A stretch of 8,112 nt of DNA from Collinsella sp. (GCA_019414445.1 DXMA01000005.1:1-8112); one strand, 5' to 3'; shown: positions 1 through 6,550, counted from the stretch's first letter. Made by a program: numbers and translations. Notes: a model not told the origin generated them from the sequence alone.

Positions 1-12
1 AGGCCCTCGCGG

Positions 13-37
13 CCTAGTCGCTATTTAGGGCGTCCAA
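13..37 (+). repeat. Left flanking direct repeat (CCTAGTCGCT family)
   Basis: The 10-mer CCTAGTCGCT at 13-22 recurs exactly at 534-543, on the far side of both foldbacks. What follows (ATTTAGGGCG) also resembles the sequence after the second copy (TCATTTCAAGGCG). A third, looser relative at 583-606 shares CTAGTCG, TTTA and then CGTCC. Directly after it, GCGTCC (30-35) and GGACGC (44-49) can form a small hairpin. These repeats could be element ends, target duplications, or unit boundaries in a longer array that starts before the window; the sequence does not decide. Confidence 0.55.
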
Positions 38-102
38 GATTTGGGACGCAGTTCAATGCGGAGGTCGGGCTTTTTTCGTTTGGCGGGGCTTTTAGGCGTG
101 TT

Positions 103-284
103 GGAAAATGCTACCAAATCGCAACTATACTGGTTTACGGGGCTGAATCGCCAACTGGCGACCATGGTGCCAATAGCAAAATTAAACCCGCAGGTAGATG
201 GCTTATTGTTTCTTGAAAATGCAGGGTATGGTTGGCTTGCAGCATTCTGGCCCCGTAATCCGGCATAGTTGTGAAAATTGTTCC
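103..284 (+). repeat. Long imperfect foldback element, copy A
   Basis: Positions 119-148 pair with 244-274 over 30 positions. There are only two mismatches (129/264 and 134/259), one bulge (T248) and three G-T pairs. Outside this, CAA (115-117) faces TTG (278-280) and GGAA (103-106) faces TTCC (281-284). Inside, GCCA (150-153) pairs with TGGC (233-236), 161-166 pairs with 227-232, and AAAC (184-187) pairs with GTTT (208-211) near the tip. An arm match of this length is very unlikely by chance. It shares its core with copy B at an exact 227-bp offset. Open reading frames across it are in a different frame from the equivalent ones in copy B, so the similarity is not that of a protein. It could be a structured RNA or a MITE-like element; function unknown. 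Confidence 0.7.
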
Positions 285-326
285 TTGGGGACGGGGGGGA
301 ACGGATCATTTTTGTCTTGTGGAAGG

Positions 327-523
327 GTGGCGGGATACCGTCCGCCGCAAATCGTGCCCATCTCCTACGTTTTGCCGCATACCCCGAACCATGCCGTAAA
401 GTTCGATATTAAAACCGCAGGTAGCGGACTCGCTGTTTTTGATAAAACAAGGGTATGGTCAGGGGTCCGGGGGCAAGCGTAGTAGATAGGCGCGTTTCGT
501 GGCGCGGCGAATCCCGACGCCAC
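327..523 (+). repeat. Long imperfect foldback element, copy B
   Basis: Reading inward, GTGGC (327-331) pairs with GCCAC (519-523), GGGAT (332-336) with ATCCC (511-515), and about 341-348 with 504-510. Then 353-358 pairs with 489-494, 360-376 with 472-487 (one mismatch, one bulge), ACCCC (381-385) with GGGGT (462-466), and 388-395 with 452-459. The apex is 407-415 with 435-444 (one bulge) and then AGCG/CGCT (423-426/431-434) around a GACT loop. The core motifs accatg, attaaa-ccgcaggtag and agggtatggt match copy A. Pairings 362-370/477-485 are exactly 227 bp from the copy A pairings 135-143/250-258, with different but still complementary bases. This points to selection on the fold. Confidence 0.7.
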
Positions 524-533
524 GGATTTGCCC

Positions 534-606
534 CCTAGTCGCTTCATTTCAAGGCGCCTTAGGGGAAGAGTGTCCCTTTTGACTAGTCGTTTAAGAACGT
601 CCCCAA
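534..606 (+). repeat. Right flanking repeats: CCTAGTCGCT copy 2 and a diverged third copy
   Basis: CCTAGTCGCT (534-543) repeats 13-22. A diverged relative, CTAGTCG followed by TTTAAGAACGTCCCC, lies at 583-604. CGTCCCCAA (598-606) is the exact inverse complement of TTGGGGACG at 285-293, next to the right base of foldback A. Short palindromes also lie here: AAGGCGCCTT (551-560) and GACTAGTC (581-588). A weak hairpin GGGA/TCCC (563-566/573-576) followed by TTTT could stop transcription arriving from the foldbacks, but with only four firm pairs this is tentative. The block sits just ahead of the probable rho promoter. Confidence 0.5.
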
Positions 607-614
607 TGACTAAG

Positions 615-642
615 TTGCAGGTGGCGGCGGTTGTGTTACACT
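615..642 (+). promoter_or_regulatory. Probable rho promoter
   Basis: TTGCAG (615-620), a 16-base spacer and TACACT (637-642) fit a vegetative sigma-factor promoter, with a start expected near 649. This leaves a leader of roughly 135 bases before the rho GTG. The -35 is weak (TTG conserved, then CAG). Two other candidate promoters in the window have the same TTGCA-type -35, which adds some support. Confidence 0.45.
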
Positions 643-649
643 AACGCTG

Positions 650-785
650 CGTATATGACGCAATCATCTCGATACAGATCAATGATGTCCGTCGTTTTGA
701 ACGGAACTAGACTGTTTAGCCGCCCTGAAGGTTTATGCAGGGAGCATGTGATCACAGGGCTTGAAAAGAAAGTTGAGCAAACACT
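650..785 (+). promoter_or_regulatory. rho leader with alternative hairpins
   Basis: TCCGT (688-692) can pair with ACGGA (701-705). GCCCTG (722-727) has two mutually exclusive partners: CAGGG at 738-742 and CAGGGC at 755-760. The second ends one base before the purine-rich stretch 762-771 that probably serves as the ribosome-binding region. A perfect 10-bp palindrome, TGTGATCACA, lies at 747-756. In other bacteria rho is known to control its own expression through its leader, so competing structures here fit a regulatory role, but that is inference. An unsupported 53-codon frame (ATG at 655, ending at 816) crosses into rho. Confidence 0.35.
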
Positions 786-3332
786 GTGTCTGATCAACAG
801 CAAGAAAACGAAATAACGACGACGCAAGCCGCTCCCGCTGCACCGGTTGCGTCGGACCAGGTCGCGGCGCCCGCGCAAGCCTCGGCTCCCGAGACGCCTA
901 AGGCTGCTTCGACGCCTGCGCCTGCAACTGGTGAGGAGGCTGCTCCGGCAAAGCCCAAGCTCGCGCGCCGCACGGCCAAGCCTGCCGCTGACGGCGAGGA
1001 GGTCACCAAGCCCAAGCGCCGTACCACGCGCACGACGCGCGCCAAGCGCACCGTTGCAGCTGACTCCTCGGCTCCAATTTCCGATGAGGTCGCGCAGGCA
1101 CGTGCGTTGGCGCAGATTAGCGAGGCTCAGGTGGTGCGCGCCCGCCGTCGTGCTGCCGAGCGCGAGGCCGCGGCTCTGACCGAGCTTGCAGCTCCGTCTG
1201 TGCCCGAGACGCCTGCCGCCATCGAGACCCCTGCCGCCGACCTGCCGACCGAGAAGCCGGCACCGCGCACACGCCGCCGCACGGCTGCTAAGGCCGAGCA
1301 AGTTGCGGAACAGGTAGCCCCCGAGCTCACTGAGGCTTCGGTCCGTTCCGCGGCAGGGGAGGGCACATTGCCTGTTGAGCCCGCTGCGCCTGTCGAGGCC
1401 AACGAAGTTCCCGTTGTCGATCCGGCTTTGCGCCCGCACCGTCGCGGTCGCAAGCCCAAGGCCTTTGTCGAGGCAGAGAAGGCCGCAGCAGCAGCCGCCG
1501 CCGCTCGGGATGCTGCGGCGACCGCCGAGTCTGCAACCGCTGCCGATGCACCCGTCCAGGATGCTACGACTTCCGAGGCCGCTCCCGCCGATGCCGAGCC
1601 CGCCGACGTCCGTCCCGGTCGCAGCCGTCGTACTGCTGCTAAGCGCACGTCAAAGGCCAAGGCTGCCAAGAAGGGTGCGTCCGAGGATTCTGCCGAGACG
1701 ACCGCCGATGCGTCGACTGATGTCGCCAAGGCCCAGGACGTCGAACAGCCTGCGTCCGAGAAGCCCAAGCGCGGTCGTAAGAAGTCCGTTAAGGCCAAGG
1801 CGTCCGAGCAGCAGGATGTCGAAGCGCAGGTTGATTCTGGCGCCGAGGCCAATGACGCCGCCGCGGCCAATGTTGGCACCGCCGCAACCGATGGTGCCGC
1901 CCCCGCTGAGGGCGAAGACGGCACTCGTCCCAACCGTCGCCAGCACAAGCGCAACGACGAGCGCAACGAGCGTAAGGACGACCGCAACAACGACCGTCGC
2001 AACCGCCAGCGCGATCGCAAACAGCGCAACAAGGAGCGTAATGCCGCTCCCACCGAGCCCACGCTTTCGCGCGAGGAACTCGCGGCCATGAAGGTCGCTG
2101 AGCTGCGCGAGAAGGCTAAGGAGTTCGAGATCGAGACGACCGGCAAGAAGAAGGCCGAGCTCGTCGAGGAAATCTACGTCACCGCTGCGAAGGCCGAGGG
2201 CTTCCGCGACATCAAGGGCATTCTGCAGATTCGCCCGGACAGCTCCGGCATCATCCACGCCCATGGCTACATGAAGTCCAACGACGACGCCTTCGTGCCC
2301 GCCTACCTCATCCGCTCCGCGCGCCTGCGCACGGGCGACGTCATCGAGGGCTCGCTGCGTCCTTCGCGCGGCGGCGACAAGCGCGCCGGCCTCGCCAAAA
2401 TCACGACCGTCAACGGTCTGGACCCCGAGCAGATTCGCAACCGTCCCAAGTTCGGCGACCTCACCCCGGTCTATCCCAACGAGCCGCTGCGCATGGAGCA
2501 CGGCAAGGACTCTATTACCGGCCGCGCCATCGACATCGTGTCACCGATCGGCAAGGGCCAGCGCGGCCTGATCGTGTCCCCGCCCAAGGCCGGCAAGACC
2601 ACGATCCTCAAGAAGATCTGCCAGTCTATCTCGATTAACAACCCCGAGGTGCACCTCATCTGCCTGCTCGTCGACGAGCGCCCCGAAGAGGTCACCGATA
2701 TGCAGCGTTCCATCAAGGGCGAGGTTGTGGCGTCGACCTTCGATATGCCTGCCGACAACCACACCCGCGTGGCAGAGCTCGTCATCGAGCGCGCCAAGCG
2801 CATCGTAGAGCTGGGTGGCGACGTCGTGGTGGTGCTCGACTCCATCACGCGCCTCGCCCGCGCCTACAACTTGGCGGCGCCCGCCTCGGGCCGCATCCTT
2901 TCGGGCGGCGTCGATTCGGCGGCCCTATATCCGCCCAAGCGCTTCCTGGGTGCAGCCCGCAATATCGAGAACGGTGGCTCGCTTACCATCCTGGCCTCTG
3001 CCCTCATCGACACCGGTTCCAAGATGGACGAAGTCATCTTTGAGGAGTTCAAGGGCACCGGCAACATGGAGCTTAAGCTCGACCGCGACCTGGCCGACCG
3101 CCGCATCTTCCCGGCTATCGACCCCGTTGCCTCCGGTACGCGTAACGAGGACCTGTTGGTCGACGAGCAGATGCGTCCGTTTGTCTTTGGTCTGCGTCGC
3201 ATTCTTGCCGGCATGAACAACACCGAGCGCGCAGCCGCATCGTTTATCAAGGGTCTTAAGGGCACCAACACCAACCAGGAGTTCCTGGTGCGTTCGGCCA
3301 AAAAACACAGCGACTACGAGCAGACGTTCTAG
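786..3332 (+). CDS. rho: Transcription termination factor Rho with a 426-residue N-terminal extension
   Basis: Rho is the hexameric RNA-dependent ATPase and RNA-DNA helicase that ends transcription of untranslated RNA. The 848-residue protein has a Rho_N helical domain (about 427-472), a cold-shock-like RNA-binding domain (about 474-545) and a RecA-type ATPase core. All key elements are visible: Walker A PPKAGKTT (599-606; K601, K604), catalytic E631 in DERPEE, Walker B ending at D685, Q-loop ASGRILSGGVD (700-710), R-loop with K746, and R773 and R786 matching E. coli R353 and the arginine finger R366. E. coli Rho has 419 residues; the surplus is residues 1-426. That part is low-complexity, with Ala/Pro/Glu tracts, basic clusters and an Arg/Asn/Asp-rich block at 381-419. 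GTG at 786 is chosen because an in-frame TGA lies at 774-776 and no other early start exists. The ribosome site is weak (AAAGAAAG). Confidence 0.98.
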   Translation: MSDQQQENEITTTQAAPAAPVASDQVAAPAQASAPETPKAASTPAPATGEEAAPAKPKLARRTAKPAADGEEVTKPKRRTTRTTRAKRTVAADSSAPISDEVAQARALAQISEAQVVRARRRAAEREAAALTELAAPSVPETPAAIETPAADLPTEKPAPRTRRRTAAKAEQVAEQVAPELTEASVRSAAGEGTLPVEPAAPVEANEVPVVDPALRPHRRGRKPKAFVEAEKAAAAAAAARDAAATAESATAADAPVQDATTSEAAPADAEPADVRPGRSRRTAAKRTSKAKAAKKGASEDSAETTADASTDVAKAQDVEQPASEKPKRGRKKSVKAKASEQQDVEAQVDSGAEANDAAAANVGTAATDGAAPAEGEDGTRPNRRQHKRNDERNERKDDRNNDRRNRQRDRKQRNKERNAAPTEPTLSREELAAMKVAELREKAKEFEIETTGKKKAELVEEIYVTAAKAEGFRDIKGILQIRPDSSGIIHAHGYMKSNDDAFVPAYLIRSARLRTGDVIEGSLRPSRGGDKRAGLAKITTVNGLDPEQIRNRPKFGDLTPVYPNEPLRMEHGKDSITGRAIDIVSPIGKGQRGLIVSPPKAGKTTILKKICQSISINNPEVHLICLLVDERPEEVTDMQRSIKGEVVASTFDMPADNHTRVAELVIERAKRIVELGGDVVVVLDSITRLARAYNLAAPASGRILSGGVDSAALYPPKRFLGAARNIENGGSLTILASALIDTGSKMDEVIFEEFKGTGNMELKLDRDLADRRIFPAIDPVASGTRNEDLLVDEQMRPFVFGLRRILAGMNNTERAAASFIKGLKGTNTNQEFLVRSAKKHSDYEQTF

Positions 3333-3369
3333 GTTGTCATCCACGCGCAGCGATAGTCATCAATGCGAT

Positions 3370-3401
3370 AAAGGGTCGGGGCTTTGAGCCTCGGCCCTTT
3401 T
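3370..3401 (+). terminator. Intrinsic terminator after rho
   Basis: AAAGGGTCGGGGC (3370-3382) pairs with GCCTCGGCCCTTT (3388-3400) over 13 positions, including two G-T pairs, around a TTTGA loop and ends in a T tract. It starts 38 bases after the rho stop codon, so rho appears to be monocistronic. Confidence 0.85.
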
Positions 3402-3645
3402 CTATAGCGCCGCTCCGCGCTTATTTTTGACCGTAAGACCGACGAGCAGCAGGTTTCCCGTTTCAATCCGACATCGTCACTTGCAATCGACAGGACGGTT
3501 TCGCATAATAACTTTTAAGCTTCGCGACGGAAAACGCAGATGAAACGAACCATATACCGTTGCTTTGGGGCATAGCCCCGCTTCATCTTCTCTCGCGCAG
3601 CCAACTGAATGATGCGATTTGGGTGCTGGAAGATGGGGAGAGCTC
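3402..3645. other. Intergenic region between rho and the two-helix protein gene
   Basis: No gene is supported here. It holds the promoter listed below, then a probable leader of about 130 bases. The leader has a short hairpin, GGGGC-ATA-GCCCC (3567-3579), followed by a pyrimidine-rich stretch with no real T run. The start-deciding Shine-Dalgarno GGGGAG is at 3635-3640. Confidence 0.5.
3481..3509 (+). promoter_or_regulatory. Probable promoter for the two-helix protein / VanZ operon
   Basis: TTGCAA (3481-3486), a 17-base spacer and CATAAT (3504-3509) give four and five matches to the vegetative -35 and -10 consensus. It lies downstream of the rho terminator and upstream of the next gene, which is where a new promoter is expected. 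Confidence 0.6.
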
Positions 3646-5046
3646 ATGGCTTCTTCTGATGCAACACAACGAGCAGTCCTTGCCGGACTTTCGTGCGGGA
3701 TCGGCCTTGCCGCTCCCGTGGTTATGTATGCCGCGACGCTGCCGTTTTCGTCGGTGAACGAGACGGTCGTGGCGGGTGCAGTTCCCTTCGCCGTGGGCGC
3801 GGTGGCGGGCGTGGGTATCTATGCCGCCTCGCTGGGTATCTCCGAGTATCGTGCGCAGCGTGAAGAGCGTCTGTTCCAGCCCGATGCCATGGGCGGTGCC
3901 GCCAATCTCAATCAGCATCAAAGCGAGTTCAAGACCGCCTCGATTTCAGCTCAGCAGCAGGATGCGATTCCGTACGCTGCGGCTTCTGCTTCTCAGGCTC
4001 AGTCGGAGCAGTCTACCTCGGCATTCCTTTCCGGCCTGACTGGTGCGTTCCAGCGCCGTCATGCCGATGATGGTGTCCCTACCATCGCTCGAGCCGCAGA
4101 TGCTATGGACGAGGCCGAGGCTTGGTCCATGATCGACAGCATGCTCGACGACGATTCGCCGGTGAGCTGCGACCCTGCGCGCTCGCGCGACGTCTATCAA
4201 GTCGCCATCGACGAGCTCACCAACGGCGGGCAGACCGGCTCCTTCAATCGCGATGATATCGCCGCCGCGGCACGCGCCGTGTCGGGCTCCCAGGCCGCCC
4301 CTGCGGGCAGCACGGCGGCTTTCGTGGCACTCGTTGCCAATGCGGCGGTCAATAACGCCTACAGCGCTACCTCGGCGGACGCGAACGCTTCTGCCGATAA
4401 TTCGTACGTTGATGAAGCCATGACCGCGGACGAGGAGGCTGTTGCCGCCCGCCGTGCCGCCGAAAGCTCGCTTTGGGGCGCTCCTGCCCAGCAGCAGGCG
4501 GCTGAGGCTGCGCCGTACAATGCAAACCTCGCCAGCATGCCTATCATCTCCGGTGCCGCGGGCATCGATCTCGATGACCTCGATGAGCCTGCAGCCATCA
4601 CCGCATCGATTGATGCCCAAGATCGCATCGACACCGGCGACCTTCCGGACGCCTCGCTCGAGGTTGATGTCCCCATGGCCGATTACTCGGGCCACGAGGG
4701 TATGTGGGCCGCCGCCACCGCGATTCTGGATGAGATTGACGAGCCTGCTCCTGTTTCAGCCCCCGCTCCCGTCGCTGCCCCTCAGCCTGCTGCCCCCGCC
4801 TATGTCGGCCGTCACAGCGCTGTGTTCCCCGAGGATACTGCCCGTATCTCGCGTGAGAGCATCGAGCGGGCCGAGGCTATTGCCGCCGGCATTATGGAAA
4901 ATCGTCGTCACGAGCGCGTCAATCAGATCCTCGAGGAAGAGATCGAGCGTCTTCAGTCCTCTACCGCCAAGCGTACGGGCCGTGCTTATCTGAGCGTTAT
5001 CGAGGGCGGTACCGCCAGCTTCGCGCCGCTTCGTGCGGAGGCATAA
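3646..5046 (+). CDS. Hypothetical protein with an N-terminal membrane hairpin and long acidic Ala-rich tail
   Basis: I do not recognise this family. ATG at 3646 is preferred over an upstream in-frame TTG (3619) because GGGGAG lies five bases before it; this gives 466 residues. Two hydrophobic segments (about 10-32 and 40-63) are joined by a short loop and followed by basic SEYRAQREER, so both ends are probably cytoplasmic. Residues 80-385 are Ala/Asp/Glu/Ser-rich and probably largely disordered. A short motif occurs twice: W160 six residues before LDDDSPVS, and W354 six residues before LDEIDEPAPVS. The C-terminal part (about 386-466) looks more ordered: a charged, possibly coiled-coil helix around RHERVNQILEEEIERLQSS, then a short tail ending in VIEGG and SFAPLRAEA. 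The product could be a membrane-anchored scaffold or envelope protein; function unknown. The VanZ-like gene follows after seven bases. Confidence 0.85.
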   Translation: MASSDATQRAVLAGLSCGIGLAAPVVMYAATLPFSSVNETVVAGAVPFAVGAVAGVGIYAASLGISEYRAQREERLFQPDAMGGAANLNQHQSEFKTASISAQQQDAIPYAAASASQAQSEQSTSAFLSGLTGAFQRRHADDGVPTIARAADAMDEAEAWSMIDSMLDDDSPVSCDPARSRDVYQVAIDELTNGGQTGSFNRDDIAAAARAVSGSQAAPAGSTAAFVALVANAAVNNAYSATSADANASADNSYVDEAMTADEEAVAARRAAESSLWGAPAQQQAAEAAPYNANLASMPIISGAAGIDLDDLDEPAAITASIDAQDRIDTGDLPDASLEVDVPMADYSGHEGMWAAATAILDEIDEPAPVSAPAPVAAPQPAAPAYVGRHSAVFPEDTARISRESIERAEAIAAGIMENRRHERVNQILEEEIERLQSSTAKRTGRAYLSVIEGGTASFAPLRAEA

Positions 5047-5053
5047 CTTCTGC

Positions 5054-5503
5054 ATGGTTAAGATCAATCGAAAATGGGCGGTCGTAACCTGCCTGATGGC
5101 GCTCTTGATCTGGGGCAATTCGCTGGTTCCCGGCTCGGGGTCGGGCTCACTGAGCCTAACGGTCATGGAAGCTATCCGCGGTTTCCTGCACGGCGTGGGA
5201 CTTCCATATGAATGGGTGACCAACTTTGTTGTTCGTAAGTGCGCGCATTTTACCGAGTATTTGGTGCTCGGCATCCTGGCAACGCACGCCTTTGATTTTG
5301 AGGGCCGACGCACCTTTGACGTGCTGCTGCCCACGGCAGTGTTCCTGCTGCTGATTCCCTCGATCGACGAGACGATTCAGCTCTTTGTGCCGGGACGCGC
5401 CGGCATGATCACCGATGTGATGATCGACTGCTGTGGAGCGGCAACGGGCGTTGTGCTCCGATATCTCTTACGGTCGCTGATGTGCGCCAAAAAGGCCGCC
5501 TAA
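5054..5503 (+). CDS. VanZ-family membrane protein
   Basis: A 149-residue integral membrane protein with the VanZ-like signature: RKCAHFTEY (61-69), then D105-E106 and Q109 in IDETIQLFVPGR, R115, and D121 and D125 in TDVMIDCCG. Hydrophobic segments lie at about 8-26, 62-80, 88-104 and 120-142. VanZ of the vanA cluster gives low-level teicoplanin resistance, but most chromosomal relatives have no proven role, and no van ligase or sensor genes are present here, so resistance should not be assumed. ATG at 5054 is chosen; its best ribosome site, GGAGG (5037-5041), lies in the last codons of the upstream gene, suggesting translational coupling, although the 12-base spacing is long. An in-frame GTG at 5033 would overlap that site. 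The stop codon falls inside the terminator stem. Confidence 0.9.
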   Translation: MVKINRKWAVVTCLMALLIWGNSLVPGSGSGSLSLTVMEAIRGFLHGVGLPYEWVTNFVVRKCAHFTEYLVLGILATHAFDFEGRRTFDVLLPTAVFLLLIPSIDETIQLFVPGRAGMITDVMIDCCGAATGVVLRYLLRSLMCAKKAA

Positions 5504-5536
5504 GGACGCATTGTTTGGTCCTAGGCGGCCTTTTTT
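5489..5536 (+). terminator. Strong, probably bidirectional terminator overlapping the VanZ stop codon
   Basis: AAAAAGGCCGCCTA followed by GGAC (5489-5507, one bulged A) pairs with GTCC followed by TAGGCGGCCTTTTT (5518-5535) around a loop of about ten bases, with a T run at 5531-5536. The TAA stop (5501-5503) is part of the left arm. The A tract on the left becomes a T run on the minus strand, so the same hairpin can also end the convergent kinase transcript, whose stop is about 80 bases away. Nothing else is evident in 5537-5618. Confidence 0.88.
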
Positions 5537-5618
5537 ATTGGAGGGCTTATATGAGGTGTGGCGGCGTCGTTCCATAGGTCGGATTTGCCGGGTGCGCCAC
5601 GCCCTGTGGGTGCGTCTG

Positions 5619-6509
5619 CTACTGAAGCGCCTGAGCGCCCAGGGCCAAGCAGCCCATAATGCCCTGTTTGCCCTCGAGGCTGTTGTTGACGATATAGCTA
5701 TCGATGTCGGCCATCTCGGGCGTGACGATGTAGCCGTTGAGCATCTCGGCGCACTTCTTGCGCGCGAGCGGCACGATGGGGGTGTGGTCGGCCACGCCGC
5801 CACCGATGACGATCTTTTGCGGTGCGTAGCACAGGATGTAGGTCATGAGCGCCTGCGCCAGATAGCCGGCGAGCAGGTCCATGGCCTCCGGGTCATCGGC
5901 CATCTCTCCGGCGCTCTTGCCACCCCAGCGCTTTTTGACGCCGGGACCGGCGATGAGGCCCTCGAGGCAGTTGTCGTGGAAGGGGCAGCCGCTGTGCTCG
6001 CCGATGGTGTCGCGCGGGTCGCGCGTGACCAGGATGTGACCGGCCTCGGGATGCATCATGCCGTGCACGAGCTTACCGCCCGAGAGCACGCCGGCGCCCA
6101 CGCCGGTACCGATGGTCAGATACACCACGTCAGTGAGGCCCTGGGCGCAACCAAAGGTGACCTCGCCCAGGCAGGCGACGTTGACGTCGGTGTCGTAGCC
6201 GCAGGGAATATTGAGCTCGTTTTGGATGGTGCCCAGCAGGTCAAAGTAGCACCATGCCGTTTTGGGCGTCTCCAGGATCTTGCCGTATTGGGACGAGGCA
6301 GGGTTGACTGCGGTGGGGCCAAAGGCGCCGATGCCCAGCGCGGCGATGTCCTTGTCGGCAAACCATGCGTTGACGGCCTCAACGGTCTCCTGCGGGGTCG
6401 TGGTCGCAATCTGCTCGCGTTCCAGGACCGTGCCGTCTGCATAGCCCGTGGCGCAGACCATCTTGGTGCCGCCGGCCTCGAGCGCTCCGATAAGCTGCTG
6501 CTCTGCCAT
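5619..6509 (-). CDS. ROK-family sugar kinase, probable fructokinase
   Basis: A cytoplasmic ATP-dependent hexose kinase of 296 residues, the usual length for ROK kinases lacking a DNA-binding domain. Visible features are the phosphate-1 loop EAGGTK (11-16), the DTDVN motif with probable catalytic base D108, the phosphate-2 loop TIGTGVGAG (132-140), and the ROK zinc site from H158 (HPEAGH) with C175, H178 and C181 in CPFHDNC. The GGGV adenosine-side motif is at 236-239. From memory, the overall pattern is closest to Bacillus YdhR/GmuE-type fructokinases, so fructose (possibly mannose) to the 6-phosphate is the best guess; substrate is not provable from sequence. The ATG is preceded by AGAGAGGA at good spacing. 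A likely promoter lies directly upstream, so it seems to be transcribed alone. No sugar transporter or hydrolase gene is adjacent. Confidence 0.93.
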   Translation of the reverse strand: MAEQQLIGALEAGGTKMVCATGYADGTVLEREQIATTTPQETVEAVNAWFADKDIAALGIGAFGPTAVNPASSQYGKILETPKTAWCYFDLLGTIQNELNIPCGYDTDVNVACLGEVTFGCAQGLTDVVYLTIGTGVGAGVLSGGKLVHGMMHPEAGHILVTRDPRDTIGEHSGCPFHDNCLEGLIAGPGVKKRWGGKSAGEMADDPEAMDLLAGYLAQALMTYILCYAPQKIVIGGGVADHTPIVPLARKKCAEMLNGYIVTPEMADIDSYIVNNSLEGKQGIMGCLALGAQALQ

Positions 6510-6544
6510 AGTATTCCTCTCTGGACGAGTTGCTCCGTGACTAA

Positions 6545-6550
6545 AGTATA
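6545..6550 (-). promoter_or_regulatory. Probable -10 element for the ROK kinase gene
   Basis: On the minus strand TATACT (6550-6545) is five of six to the -10 consensus and lies about 35 bases before the kinase ATG. The matching -35 is poor: the expected region reads about ACCTCA and overlaps the outer arm of the preceding terminator. An activator or an extended -10 may be needed. Confidence 0.4.

Noticed and set aside
62..95. GGGCTTTT repeats as terminators of an upstream gene
   Set aside because: Two T-rich tracts follow GC-rich bases, but no complementary upstream arm could be found.
25..547. Small reading frames of 60-94 codons on both strands across the foldbacks
   Set aside because: They lie in long inverted repeats, the equivalent parts of copies A and B are read in different frames, none has a good ribosome site, and the paired-base changes fit RNA rather than protein constraint.
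747..756. TGTGATCACA as a CRP-type operator
   Set aside because: CRP-type sites need about six bases between TGTGA and TCACA; here the halves abut, so it is at most a palindrome or part of a hairpin.
1127..2501. Long minus-strand frames opposite the rho N-terminal region (up to 339 codons)
   Set aside because: They are by-products of GC-rich, Ala/Arg-biased codons in rho, with low-complexity products and no family features.
5054..5503. Glycopeptide resistance determinant
   Set aside because: Only a VanZ-family protein is present, with no vanH/A/X or vanR/S neighbours; lone VanZ-like genes are common and mostly uncharacterised.
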